Shown here piece after piece: positions 47,531 through 59,630 of a stretch of 64,000 nucleotides of DNA (positions are counted from its first letter, which is position 1; every line of letters begins with the position of its first letter). The notes below the pieces were generated by a model. It did no database searches and was not told the origin of the DNA. It saw nothing but the letters and a program-made list of their open reading frames with translations. This DNA comes from Clonostachys chloroleuca (Eukaryota; Ascomycota; Sordariomycetes; Hypocreales; Bionectriaceae): positions 18,166,001 through 18,230,000 of the forward strand of contig JBANAY010000003.1 of NCBI GenBank assembly GCA_037952775.1, read 5' to 3'. Both the position numbers and the translations under genes were made by a program.

Positions 47531-49987
47531 CTAAGAAAGTTGCAAGTATCCTTGCGAGAACGAGGACCCGGCTCCTTGGCCTTCCGACCCCGTGGCCACG
47601 CTTTGGTTGGACGTAGCGAGATCGGCCAATCGCTGGAGCCCGGCCGCATCCCCCAGTGTTGCGAGCCGCACCAGGTCCGAGATCTTGTCTCGAATCACAT
47701 CCCACACTCCCCCTTGCTTCTCTAGAATCTCTCTACTGAGCTGGCCTGCTTCATCCCGGCAAGAATCAATGTTGATAAGTTTTGCTGAGGCAAAGATGAT
47801 GAGAGAGGTGTAATGGTTGGCCAGTGGGCTTCGCAGGTCTGAATTCCTCGTCAGGAGGTCAACCAGTTCCCTCAGCGGCCAAATAAGCTCCGACGCCGTT
47901 GCTCCCGGCGTCAAGAGTATAATCAAAAGTCGGCAGTGCCAGTAGGACAGGTGCACCAGCGCATGCGATGCGGGCTCAATGCGGGCTGGCAAATCCTCAC
48001 GGAAGACTTCAACCAAATCTGTCAAAACTCCGGCATTCATCGACTCCGTCGTCGGCGAGGTGGGTCCGAGTGACACAATCACCTCCGACACTCGGTTCAG
48101 CACCCTTGAAAGCCCTGTGAATTACATCGTCAGAAAAGAAAACGTTGAACAAAGATAAAAAGCACACTTACGCGAGAGGTAAAAAGATACGTCGCTCAGC
48201 ACTGTATCTAGCCCTGCGGGTGGCACCACACTACGCATGGTTATTAAGACCGGACGGCCAGTTCCTACTGCGTGCCAACGGTCCATGACGACAAGAGACC
48301 ACCATATACGCACAGAAAGATTGTCGTCTGAGTCGACTTCGGAAGCCAGCTCCATGTTTGGGTAACGCCAGAGGCCCATGCTATTAGCCAGCGCCACGGC
48401 ACGAGCTAACAGCGATGAGACTGTCGGGGAACATCGCCAGTCCGCGTCAATGACCAAGAGAAGGATGGTTTGAGCATGCACGATGTTGATTGCTGCTGAT
48501 CGGGGGCATCGCCACTCTCCCATTCATTGAGTAATGAACTTGCCAGCTTGACCATGCCCGATGATGATTGAACAACGGCCAAAAGGGCGTGTACAAACGC
48601 TGTTCTGATTAAAGAAGGACACGCTTCTAACAACTGATCAAGACGCTGTTTACTACTTGGAAGAATGGGATACAATGGCTGTACTGTGGCAAGATAGCTG
48701 TGATATGGTTAGGATCAACTGGTGATAGCTTCAGACATGAGGAGACTCACTCTTGCAGCATCCCATCTGTAAGTTCAGGGACTTCAACTTCCGGTATGGG
48801 TATGTCAAGTGGAGGCTCAGACTGCTTGGAAGAAACGTCGCCTTGAACGGCTGAGGCCTGGGGAGCAAGTGATTCGGCGCTATAATGCAGGGAAACATTG
48901 TTCTCGGAAGGGATGGGTGGAGGTTGTATCGGCCTGGACTCTGCTCCCCAAGGGGCCTGTCGACCAGAGGAAGGTGAGTCAAAATCCGCCCCAGATATGC
49001 CAGAATAAGGCCGTTTCTTATTTGAGTCGGTGCCAACATTGAGGTTTCGGGGTCGATCGGTGCTAAAAAGACCACTGAGATCTTCATGGGTAAGTCCCCC
49101 TTCAGACTCAAGCTTGTTCTCGATGCTGTGGATCCTGTCCGCAAGTTCCTTTATGTATCTGCCCCGCGCATACACACTGATCAGTTGCCCTATTTTGTAT
49201 GGACTTTAAGATGTTGCACTTACCCTTTAGACGGGCCACGCTTCTGAGGCACCCTACTAAACAAACATCTAGTCGACGAACGCGCACAGCTTGAACATGG
49301 TGTATCGCCGTTATCCGATTGGGCATCACACTTTATTTTCTTTCGACGACACTCGTCGCACGCCCGAGAGACCTTCGATCGTTTTCTAGGCGGAACGCCA
49401 TCTCCCAGCCCGTAATGCGGCGGTAGGGTGGGCCCAATGACCATACCATGAGGTACCATGGAATCCGAGGTTGGGGTATCTTGTAGGTATGAAGGTGTAT
49501 GCTGCTCGTCGGGGGGTGGCATCATGTTGCGAAGCCCATGGTCGTCTATATTCATACCGGGATCGGTGTTCATGTTCGGGTCGGTGTTCATATTCGGGTC
49601 GGTGTTCATGTTGGGATCAGTGTTCATGTTGGGATCCGTATTCATACTAGGATCTGTACTGAGGTTGGGGTCGGGAGCAGGCATCATGGATGCTCCAGCT
49701 AATCCATTGCCCAATTGCGCAGCTAGCTGGAGCTCTTCCAGGTTTGGAGGACGTGTTGCATGTTGATGAGATGCGATAGACTCGGAGTGGTGCATTTCGG
49801 CGTGATTCTGATCTTTCGCTTGGCCATGATCTGGGAGCTCTTCAGATTGATGATGATCTGGCTGATCATGCTCTTGGTCGCGGCCACCAGTATGGTAAAA
49901 GGGCCCAGCATCCATAGCCTCTGCGCCAGGCGACGGATATCTGACTTCATTGGCCGTCTCGGGCGCTTCCACTTGTTCCGCGCTCAT
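47531..49987 (-). CDS. Zn2Cys6 transcription factor with Rgt1-like DNA-binding region, apparent 1-nt frameshift
   Basis: Nuclear regulator, about 760 residues after one frame correction. Exons 49987-49224, 49158-48751, 48697-48172 and 48114-47531, with introns of 65, 53 and 57 nt. The zinc cluster (about residues 210-241) reads ACDECRRKKIKCDAQ, then PCSSCARSSTRC, then SRVPQKRGPSKGYIKELADR. The RGPSKGYI linker is characteristic of the Rgt1/Edr1 group of glucose-responsive regulators. Assignment beyond that motif is uncertain. A fungal transcription factor domain follows (YLATVQPLYPILPSSKQRL; SMGLWRYP; IWWSLVVMDRWHAVGTGRP). The N-terminus is His/Asp/Met-rich and contains MNTDPN tandem repeats. 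In exon 3 the frame breaks at a G5 run on the plus strand (48502-48506). One extra base gives SGDAPRSAAINIVHAQ and restores all later phases. ATG chosen at 49987. Confidence 0.86.
49550..49666. repeat. 18-bp coding minisatellite (MNTDPN repeats)
   Basis: About six tandem 18-bp units inside exon 1 of the Rgt1-like gene, encoding five near-identical x-MNTDP units plus degenerate edges (LSTDP, GMNID). Unit length divisible by three preserves the frame, so copy-number change would alter only the linker length. Confidence 0.85.
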
Positions 49988-52383
49988 TGCGATCAACACC
50001 CTAGCTTTTTCAAAAATTCGTATGATGTATCGGTAACAATCGGGTGGCGAATAGAGGACCGGCCAAGGTTGTGAGAGGAGGAGAAGCTACCGGCTTTGTT
50101 TGGCAGAGCTTCATGAAGCAATTGAAGAATCAGCCGCAAGCGCAGGGTCTTAAATGCGACGAGCAACAGCGCGCGCTGCACTGATCTGAAGCCATATTGT
50201 CAGTTGTGCGCTGAGTGGAAATTGGCCATGCAAAGGGCGACAGAAGCGCAATTCGTGTCAACCACAATGGCGCAACAGCATGGGTTTTCTTATGCCGTAG
50301 CATGAGGGTGTTGACGTTTAAACGTACCTTGACCAAGGCTCTCTGCGGATGATGATAAATGCGACGCGCCGCGGTCAACGGAATAGGAAGAACTCGGCCC
50401 CGTGGAAATGCACTGGCTGCGATTGTGCTCTGGAGGATCCAGAGCACGGAGTGGAAGAATTTTCGGCGTCACGGAAAATACTCGGCTGATCGCATCCATT
50501 CTGATTACTTAAGCAGTCAAATCCTAACATCCTCCCTCAGGCTTCAAATGATCGGATAGAAACAGCACTCAAAGCAATCGTCGAGTTCACCTCGGGCGGC
50601 ATCATTAGACACGATACCGGTAAAGACGGACAATATCATTAGTCATCTCCAGAGTTTTGTACGAGGCCCGACAATACTGTAAGCCTCTAAGATCCATTTG
50701 CCTGGGAGTTCGGACAGCTCGGGAGGATGGTCAAGATCATGTATATATGGTCTTGTGGGGAGAGGTAAGTCACATAAAGATGCGATGCGGTGTGGGAAGA
50801 GAAGGAGAACATGTTGTGAATGAACATTGCGGTCTAGACCCTTATTTGCCCTTTGAGTTTAAATATAAGCGATTAGTCACATTACATTATCATCTGTTCT
50901 TGCCAGGGAAAAGGGAATTCAAGAAACCGTTGATGTTCAGAAAATTACGACTCACCTTGATATAATGAACTTTCCAGAGCATTGAGGGCCGGGTATCAGA
51001 GAACGAGCCTGGACCAATGTCCAATTCTGAGAGCATAGTTTGCTATGTGTTCATTCGGGAATAGCATCATCCACGTCGGAGATAATACCTAGTATGTGAG
51101 GCACAAACTCAATTTCAAGCCCAAATCAACATAATGCTTCATCTATTTCGTCTTAACCTCCTAGACAAGAGTGTGGATATCCACATGACCTTAGGAGCCC
51201 TATTGCGAGCTGCCCCAAGCTCCAAGCTCATACCCCGGACGCATACCTGCAAGCATAAGGTAGGAACCTTCCATACGAGGAATTATCAGGGTCCCCGTCT
51301 TCGCTTTTTCACAACAACAAAGAGGGGCCACAACAACTTCTGTGTGGGTGCTTGTTTTATCTTCAAAGAGTCCACCTGACGAGAAAGAGCTATCTGATTC
51401 AAGCTAGTGGGCCGAAAGCTTCAGGGATTCGTACCTAGATTATCCATGAACCTGCATATTGGTGGTTGGCGCTAACACAGTGAATGGAACGGTAAAATCG
51501 AGGAGGCACTTTCGCATCTATTCGTTACTCTCGTTACAATGATGTCTTTGCAAAGGAACATGGTGGGGGCGAGCCTCCAGGAGCCAGCATTGAAGTTAGC
51601 TATCATGATACTTTGAGAAAATCTGTAAGTGAAGTTGCTAGGACCATGCGCTTTAGAGGGTTTATCTGCCCATGTGATTACAAGTAATGCGCTGCGAGAC
51701 TGATGAACGAAAAGAATCTGCATGGAGGTAAGCAAACCAGGTGATCGAAGTCGAAGAGGACATAAAAGTACTACTTTCAAAGTCGCCTGCCAGCCCTAGA
51801 AATGTATGGATCTGTGCTCCCAAGGATCTCATTGCAGATTGCCTCCAATCCGTCGGGCCGCACGGAGGTATTCATAATAAGGCGTAGAGGAGGCGGCCGG
51901 GGCCTGACTAGGAAGAATGATTACGTGGTATCCAGACCGCAGGATGCAAGGAGAAACAATGTCCTTCCAATGCGAATCCTTGGGCGCAGCATGGTTGGAT
52001 GAGATGGGGCAGGTAATTAGCTTGATAACATGAATATGTGACAGGCCAGGTTGTAGCGAGATGGATCAGGCAATTTGTGGATATCTTCGGCGCTTCAGCA
52101 GTGGGACGATTCCTGCATTCTCCCACAGCCATCCCGAGGCGGCCTTGCTGACAATGAGCAAACCACAGGCCAATCCAGACTTTATTATTGCCGACTTAGC
52201 CCGCCATGAGATCCATTGCCTCGCTTTGCATCTATCTCCCGTGTATTCTTCTAGCCTGACGTCCGCGTCACTGGGTTAGAGGCCTGTGAAGCTCGACGTG
52301 GCTCAACCTCTTCCGGGACTTCCATGGGCGACGGAGCGCAGCCTCCTGCCCCCCGTCTTACTCCCAGGTTGTCCCCCAAAGGC
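49988..52383. promoter_or_regulatory. Divergent intergenic region between Rgt1-like and methyltransferase genes
   Basis: 2.4 kb holding both promoters. Only short ORFs are present. I looked for fragments of polyketide synthase, prenyltransferase or cyclase that would accompany an AusD-like methyltransferase and saw none. Confidence 0.4.
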
Positions 52384-53288
52384 ATGGACATCACGCAAAT
52401 CCGTGATTGGGCCTTTATACCTGGACTTCCTGACGACACTGGGCCGATCCGTGCTCTACTCCATACCTATAGCAGCATTCCTCAAGATGAGATAGATCAG
52501 CATCTTCTCCGTATTGTGCGTTTGTTGTTCTTCTGCTCCATGAATTCTTTCGCCTGTATTTGCCCATGCAATATCTGCTAACTCAAGCCTCATACGGCGT
52601 GGTTGAGTAGAGAGAGGAGGCCTGGAAGGTTACGAAATTCCCGTGCATTGGCAGATGGAAATTCCTCCGTCTTACTGACACCTCAGATGCTTGCTATCGC
52701 CAGGTCCTCTTCCGGCTTCGTCTTCCAAAATCAAGGGACGCTCTCCTAGACCTTGGTTGCTGTGTTGGACAAGCATTGAGGCAGTTCCATGCTGATGGCG
52801 TCGACAGCTCACAGCTCTTTGGGATCGATATCGAGCCCAGGCTAATAGACATTGGCTATGATTTATTCAACGATAGAGATCAATTCAAAGCTACTTTTGT
52901 GATCGGGGACATGGCTGATCCTGATGATAAGCGCCCTTTACAACTTCAGGGAATGGTCACCATGATCCACGCCGATAGCTTCTTCCACCTCTTCAATTGG
53001 ACCCAACAGCTCTACATCGGGTGCCGCCTGGTCGCATTCTTAAAACAGGGGACCAAGAACGCATTGATCTATGGAAGACAGGCGGGGATAAAGGATGTCT
53101 GCTCACCCGCAGATGAAATCCCATATCTTCACAGCCAAGCCAGCTTCCAGCGTTTGTGGGACGAGATTGGCAAAATGACCAGGACAAAGTGGAAGGTTGA
53201 AATTAGCTTTGAAGAAGACATTGACCCGTTTCCAGGCATTGCTATCGAAGTAGCTGCTATTAGTTTCACAATATACCAGATAGCATGA
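52384..53288 (+). CDS. SAM-dependent methyltransferase, AusD-like family
   Basis: Small class I methyltransferase of the type found in fungal secondary-metabolite clusters such as meroterpenoid pathways; substrate unknown. Exons 52384-52515 and 52611-53288 give 269 residues. The N-terminus shows the family's YSSIPQDEIDQH and, across the splice, LLRI-REEAWKVTKFPCIGRW. The SAM-binding motif is LLDLGCCVGQALRQ, followed by acidic LFGIDIEPRLIDIGYDLF. The C-terminus has SFQRLWDEIGKMTRTKW. The intron donor is GTGCGT. The acceptor is an AG inside a TAG triplet that would otherwise be a stop. An in-frame ATG at 52324 would add 20 proline-rich residues, but I prefer 52384 on resemblance. It lies 444 bp upstream of PAN2 in the same orientation, with no cluster partners in the window. 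Confidence 0.82.
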
Positions 53289-53732
53289 AAATAGACCAAG
53301 CAATTATGGGAGCATGAGACATACCAGCCATGCGAGATCGTCCCGTAAATGAAAGCGAGGATAGCTCGGTACATAAATCTTATGTACAATCCATTAGTTT
53401 TGACAAGTACCTGGCTATCTGATATCAAACCGCCGCGACCAACCCCACCTACCACCGATAAGTACCTAGGTTAGCAGTGCTTGCTAGAGCTACATACCTG
53501 CCTACCCTAGTCCCTAGGTACCCCAGTTTCGCCAAGTGCCCCTCCAACGTTCCTTCGCGTTGTCTGCCAACGTCCAACATCTAACTTGACTCCGCGCGCC
53601 GCATCCCGCTTGCTGCATTGTCACCCACCGCTGGGGGCACTATGGTTGCGACACAGCCTTATATATCGTTTTAACATATCGCTTCCATCCCCCCAGCTAT
53701 ACGATATTGGAGAGAATGTTCATTCATTCATC
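53289..53732. promoter_or_regulatory. Intergenic region upstream of PAN2
   Basis: 444 bp between tandem genes. A TATATAT stretch lies at about 53660, some 70 bp before the PAN2 ATG, and TACCTA/TAGGTA repeats occur at about 53460-53520. No ORF. A TATA role is only a suggestion. Confidence 0.35.
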
Positions 53733-56700
53733 ATGGACGGAGATTGGGATGAGGTATGACCAGCTTCACATGCCTGCCTTCCTGCCCCCACGCGAAGGCG
53801 GAGGGCGTTTTTGAGCTCCTGGAGATTAAAACATGTTTTTCTAATGCGTTTCTGGGGGTCAGGTCGTCCGGATTCAATTCCCGCCCCCGGGCGTCCATGC
53901 ACTGCCATCGGCGGTTACAACAATGACTTTCGACACGTCGCAAGAGCTTCTTTGGGCGGGCAACGAATACGTATGACAGCACCGTCACATTGAACCCGCC
54001 GCGAAACATGTCTGATTGAAATAGGGTCGGGTTTCTTCTTTCTACGGGACCGAGTTGCAACGATACACCTCCTTCAAGGCGCATCTGACTGTTGATGGTG
54101 CAGTTCGGCAAATATTGGTCAATGACAAAGGTGTTATCGTGCTTGGCTCAAAGGATGTCCACATGGCTCAGAGGAGAGGGCCTCCGTTGTGGCATATAAG
54201 GTTCTGAGACATTGCTTCTTTGCGCTTATGGTTCAATGGCAAACTGACAATGGCTTGGGTGGCAGACATGAGGATATGAAAGACCTACGGTGCATGAGCT
54301 TTACATCCAAGGGGACATCGGAAATCATCGTTGCTGGACTCCAGGACAAGATGTTTGTCATCGACCTCACTAAGGGCGAAGTCATGAAACAGGTTAGTCA
54401 CCTGCACCGTGACAAGGCAGAGATTACTAACTTGAGCAGGTTTCAACGGAGCATCAATATACAATAATGAGGCGGAGCCGATATATCTGCGCAGCCACCA
54501 AGAATGGTTCAGTCAACCTCCTGGATCCTGTCAACTTTTCAGTCATTAAATCTTGGAATGCGCACTCGGCCTTGATCAACGACATGGATGCTCAGCATGA
54601 TTTCATTGTGACATGTGGATTTTCTCTCAGACAAGGGCAGAATTTTGTTCTCGACCCCTTTCTCAACGTTTTCGATATCAAAAAGATGTCTTCTATGCCC
54701 CCAATCCCTTTCCCGGCAGGCGCTGCGTACGTTCGTATGCACCCTAGAATGCTCACCACCAGCATAGTTGTCTCGCAAAGTGGACAAATGCATATTGTGG
54801 ACTTGATGAATCCGAACACTAGCAATGTTCGACAAGCTAACGTCTTGACATACTTGAGCATGTTCGAGATCGCACCATCGGGAGAAGCAATGGCTTTGAC
54901 TGACGCCGAGTGCTTCATCCATCTATGGGGTTCACCATCCAAGCTCCATTTTGTCGATCTTCCCGGGCCCATCGATTCAGCAACACCTGAGGAGCCTATC
55001 CCACAGATTGAATGGACCCCAGAAACGTTTGTCTCAATTATATTCAGATCGATAATGACCTTACGCTAATAATCCAAATCTAGTCCCTTGAATTCTATTG
55101 GTCTTCCTTATTACCGCGAAGTCCTAGCATCAGCATGGCCAGGCCTAATATGCGACGTTGGGGCCCCTCCCGTCAAGTTCGACAGTCAATTTTTGTCCGG
55201 TTTGAAAGCCGCAGAATTTGGGCTCTATGGTCGAAACTCTCGCGGTCTGCGGAGAAATCAGGTCGAGAAGACCCGTGATATGGACAAAGTCGCCAATTCA
55301 GGCTTGAAAGCACCAAAATTTCTCAGTGAGAAGGCTCGCGAATCAGCCCAGTCAAGGGTGACAGCTTTTGATGATAAAACGGACGAGCTCTCTAACACCG
55401 GTGCCGAATCGTCCAATGAGAGTAAAAAATCGGAGGTGCCAGTCATGTATCGAAATGTCGAAATCAAGTACAGCAAATTTGGAGTTGATGATTTTGACTT
55501 TGGGTATGTCTCCCCTCTCAACGATCTCACTGCCAACAACCGGCTAATTCTTGAAGCTTCTATAATAAATCCCGTTATTCTGGTCTCGAAATCCATATCT
55601 CAAATTCCTACGCCAACTCACTTCTTCAGATCCTACATTTCACCCCTCTCATACGAAATTTAGCCCTTCAGCACACTGCAACGGCCTGTATTAGTGAAAT
55701 ATGCTTACTATGCGAGCTTGGATTTTTATTTGACATGCTGCAAAAAGCCGAGGGCTCTATCTGCCAGGCGACTAACTTATTGAAGACTCTGAGTAGTCAC
55801 CCGCAAGGTTAGGGTTCCTCTCACAAGAGATAACTAACAGCGATGCTAACTTAACTCATAGCTGGCCCGTTAGGATTGCTAGAGGAAGATCCACACGGTT
55901 CGTCCCTCAACGTGATGCTGCAAGGCTTAACGCGATTTCTCTTGGACAAAATCGTCCACGACTTCAAATCAATGGCGCCCTCGCCGGTTACAATGGAGCA
56001 GGTAATTGCCACATGCTTTTATATCAACCAAGTACTCATGCTCATATCTTAATATCAGGTTCTATCTACTGCTGCTACGAGTTCAATTAGATGTATGAAC
56101 TGCCGTAGCGAGTATACTCGACCCGGTTCGACATTTGTAAACGATTTACTGTATCCGTCTATTGTAAGCTGTCCTTGACGGCCTGCCGCAAAAGAGGGGG
56201 GTCAATATTTGGCCCAGGTTACTGATGATACATGCTATAGAAAACTCCAGGCAGGACTACGAAAATGCCAAGGATAACATTTTCAGAAGTCCTAAAGAGC
56301 AGTGTTGAACGTGAGACCACCTCCAAAGGCTGGTGCAGCCGATGTCAGCGGTATCAGACGATAGCTACACGAAAAACCGTTCACAGCATCCCGGCTGTCA
56401 TGATGCTCAATACTGCAGTAACAAGCCAAGACCACAGAATGCTTTGGTCTACCCCGGGGTGGTTGCCCGAAGAAATAGGCATTATTGTAGAGCAAGGACA
56501 ATTCTTCTGCTATGAAGGGGAGGATTTGAAGCTGCACCTGCAAAGAGGGATCCACAACATTACGGTGTATTCTTTGGTCGGCATGGCCATCAATATTGGT
56601 AGTGGCCAGGTTCAGAAACCTCATCTTGTGGCCATGGTGAACGGTATGTTACTCTTTCTCCCCCGAATAATGGGTACTCGAAGCTCACCAAATCTAGTTG

Positions 56701-57817
56701 CACATGCTGAGCCACAGGCACCAGCCCAGAGCCAGTGGCATCTATTCAATGATTTCCTTGTTCGCTCTGTAAGCACAGAGGAGGCTCTCACGTTTAACTC
56801 TTCATGGAAAATCCCCTCAGTTTTAGCCTTCCAGATGAAAGAGGCCAACAACAAAATCGATACCGACTGGAAACAGCATCTTGACACCTCCCTCCTCTAT
56901 CAGGATTTAACGTAAGTCACCATTCTTTCATTTGCACAGTACATAGTGACGGAACTAAGAAGACAATCAGCCCGATGCTGGACATTGAGAACAGGACATA
57001 TCAGACTCTCCGGCCAGATACTGAGCGTCCTGGTCCGAACACGATCATCGCTCTTGATACTGAATTTGTTGCTGTCCGACAGCCCGAGATTGAAATGAAC
57101 TCGGACGGCGAGCGGGAAACCATCCGTCCCATAGTGTACGCTCTCGCTCGAGTGTCTGTTGTTCGAGGTCAGGGTGAGGATGAAGGATTGCCCCTGATTG
57201 ACGACTATATCGCTATAAGAGAGCCTATTGTCGATTATCTCACCTCATACTCGGGTATTACCCAGGAAGACCTGGACCCTCGGATATCCCAACACAGCCT
57301 ACTACCGCTAAAAATAGCCTACAAGAAGCTCTGGATTCTCCTCAACCTTGGTTGCAAGTTTCTGGGTCATGGTCTCAAACAAGACTTTCGAGTCATCAAC
57401 ATCCATATTCCCAAGGTCCAGGTTATCGATACCATTGATCTGTTCTTCCTAAAATCGCGCCTTCGCAAACTTTCTTTAGCCTTCTTGGCTTGGTACCTGC
57501 TAAAAGAAGATATCCAGATGGAAACTCACGACTCAATCGAAGATTCTCGGACTGCGCTCAAGTTATATAGAAAATACCTGGAGTTTGAAGACGCGGGCAT
57601 CCTCGACGCAATGCTGCAGGATATATACCGTGCAGGCCGAGATGTAAATTTCAAGCCACCTAGGAAGGATGACCAGGGGATTAAGAGGACTGATACGCCT
57701 CCACTGCCAGTTGAGGGCGTGTCTGGACCAACCACACCTGCTAGGACAACACCGTCTGGAGTAGGCTTTGGGGGTGGAACGAACTGGACGCCCGGAAAGG
57801 GTTCTCCAATGAGATAA
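53733..57817 (+). CDS. pan2: PAN2, catalytic subunit of the PAN2-PAN3 deadenylase
   Basis: Poly(A)-specific 3' exonuclease that trims mRNA tails with PAN3 in the cytoplasm. Twelve exons join with fully consistent phases to 1132 residues: 53733-53753, 53863-53970, 54025-54200, 54266-54392, 54440-55026, 55084-55503, 55557-55807, 55862-56001, 56059-56163, 56241-56643, 56698-56911 and 56971-57817. The order is an N-terminal WD40 propeller ([31 protein letters not shown]), the PAN3-binding linker, an inactive ubiquitin-hydrolase-like domain ([32 protein letters not shown]) and the RNase D-type domain. The DEDDh residues are present: Asp880 and Glu882 (ALDTEF), Asp989 (GHGLKQDF), His1037 and Asp1042 (HDSIEDSR). 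The first exon is only 21 nt (MDGDWDE). Donors of introns 3 (GTTCTG) and 5 (GTTTGT) are atypical. The C-terminal tail is Gly/Pro-rich. Confidence 0.95.
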
Positions 57818-58555
57818 AGATGTTGAGTTTACTGCATTAAACATGATCTACAGTGGAGCCGAGATGAGGCTGTTATAGAAAGCGACAAGGGGGTACATTT
57901 GAGAAAGTTAACTGCATCACTATAAATGAATTCAATACTCGTGAGCGTAAATTAACTACGATATGAACGAGCTTCCCTGGCCAGACTGGTATCTGATTAT
58001 TACCGAAAATGGTGGCTTGTGGCAGGCCTGAACCAGTGTGGCTCAGTGTCATTCTCGAAACAAGAGACAAACTATGGTGGAAAAGAATACATATGGAATC
58101 ATCACGAATGGATACCACTCAATGAGGATTGCTTATGAAACGACATTATATTGGCTGTTGTGACTCTATTGATTCTTTTCCTTTACGCCAGCATAGTATT
58201 CAACGTCTCCCGAGCTGAACCAATTCGTCACGGAATTCGTTCTAAGTTCCAGAATTGATTGGTTCACTTATAGAAATCTCTTTCGATACACTCCAAACAC
58301 CATGATGCTGTCACAAAACCCCATGATGACAGGAGAAGAAAAGATGGGTATTGATATTGTAGCACTTGTCGTGTAGACTCTCCGTACGACAGAGCTAAGA
58401 TGGCCTTAGCGACGGTCACACACGTACAAGTGCTTCTAATGCCGCTGAGATTTGCGTGCGCGGCGAGGCCGAAGAGCATAAGTCCTCTTCCCCTCTTGAG
58501 TGTTGGTAGCCTCGGGGGCTTTGCGTTTCTGGCCAGTCGCGAAAGTCGGGCTTCG
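57818..58555. other. Convergent intergenic region between PAN2 and CK2 beta
   Basis: 738 bp of 3' flanks. The minus-strand ORF at 58264-58671 overlaps the CK2 beta C-terminus in another frame and has no protein-like conservation. Nothing else seen. Confidence 0.45.
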
Positions 58556-59630
58556 CTACAGCTCAGACTCGGCGCCGTTGGCGGATAGAGCCATGGGGCT
58601 GCCGTTTTGAGTCTGCCGTTGCCGTAAGCGAGCGCTTCCTGGACCTCGCCGCCGGACCACAACTCTTCCATTCATGTTCATCGACTCATCGTCTTCCTCC
58701 GAATCCGGGTTCTGTTCGGCATACAGCCTCGCCTCGTCCAAATCTCTGATGTTGCTGGGGCGTTCTCGTAACCATTGCATCCGGGGACCTGAACGGGCCC
58801 GCTCAGAAACCCTAAACCCATATATCTTAGGTTCATAAATGTGACCCGTGCCTAGATTTGGCGCAATGTTCTTCTCGAAGAAGCCGTTTAGTTGGGGTTC
58901 ATTTCCAGAGATCCGCGAAAGCGTCCCTGACAGCACCTCGCTGCCCCGCCGGGTTAGATCATAGTCGGGGAATGTGAGGAGGAAGAGGGCACCGAATGTG
59001 CGGCCAAAGAAAGCGCCGTCGACAGTCTGAAAACGGCTGTTGGGTGGCACATAGACATCAAGGCAGGAAGGGCAGAACAGCTTCACCGTGTCCTCACCAG
59101 GGATGTCCGATAACCCAACTGGCAACGTCCTCGCCTGCTCGCAGTTTGTTCTCGGGCAAGCCCCAAAGTGACCCAACTCATACTTCTCACTCATTTGTTG
59201 TATCCCCGCCCGGGAGCAGATGAAACGCTGGTGGATCAGACCATAGAGCATTTCCGCCGATGATTCAATCACGGAAAGGTCGCTGGCCATTCGGCTGTGG
59301 TGCCTCCGCTCTCGGGCCGTGAGGGCATCGCCCAAAGCTGACTGGTCCTCGTCTTCTTCCTCTTCCTCCTCCTCATCTTCGTCATCTTCTGGTTCCACGT
59401 CGAGAATCATCTGTATCCACCAGGTTAGTACTCTTGCGATTCTGACATCATGGTAATAAGAAAACCCCCACCTCTAGTGCTTCCTTGTACATTGCAACCT
59501 GCGTTTGCAGGCCGGTCAGATTGAAGTCATCTTCAATAAACTCCTCAGATACCTCGGCGAAATATTCATGGCCGATGAGCGAACAGAAGCTGGAGATCCA
59601 AGACTCTGGAACCCCAGAGGAGGACGACAT
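58556..59630 (-). CDS. ckb1: Casein kinase 2 regulatory (beta) subunit
   Basis: Beta subunit of the CK2 holoenzyme, which dimerises and docks the catalytic alpha subunits. Exons 59630-59472 and 59410-58556 give 337 residues. The N-terminus has the autophosphorylation-type start MSSSSGVPESWISSFCSLIG and the conserved FIEDDFNLTGL. An acidic stretch (EPEDDEDEEEEEEEDEDQSA) interrupts the helical domain, as in other fungal Ckb1 proteins. The zinc ribbon is CPRTNC (CX4C) paired with CPSC (CX2C), around LPVGLSDIPGEDTVKLFC. The conserved YEPKIYGFRVSERA follows. A basic, Arg-rich C-terminal extension is longer than the animal protein's. The intron donor is GTGGGG, which is atypical. The gene shares a 670-bp divergent upstream region with the JmjC gene. 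Confidence 0.95.

Noticed and set aside
47531..53288. A secondary-metabolite gene cluster containing the Rgt1-like regulator and the AusD-like methyltransferase
   Set aside because: No backbone synthase, oxygenase or transporter lies between or around them, and PAN2 follows directly.
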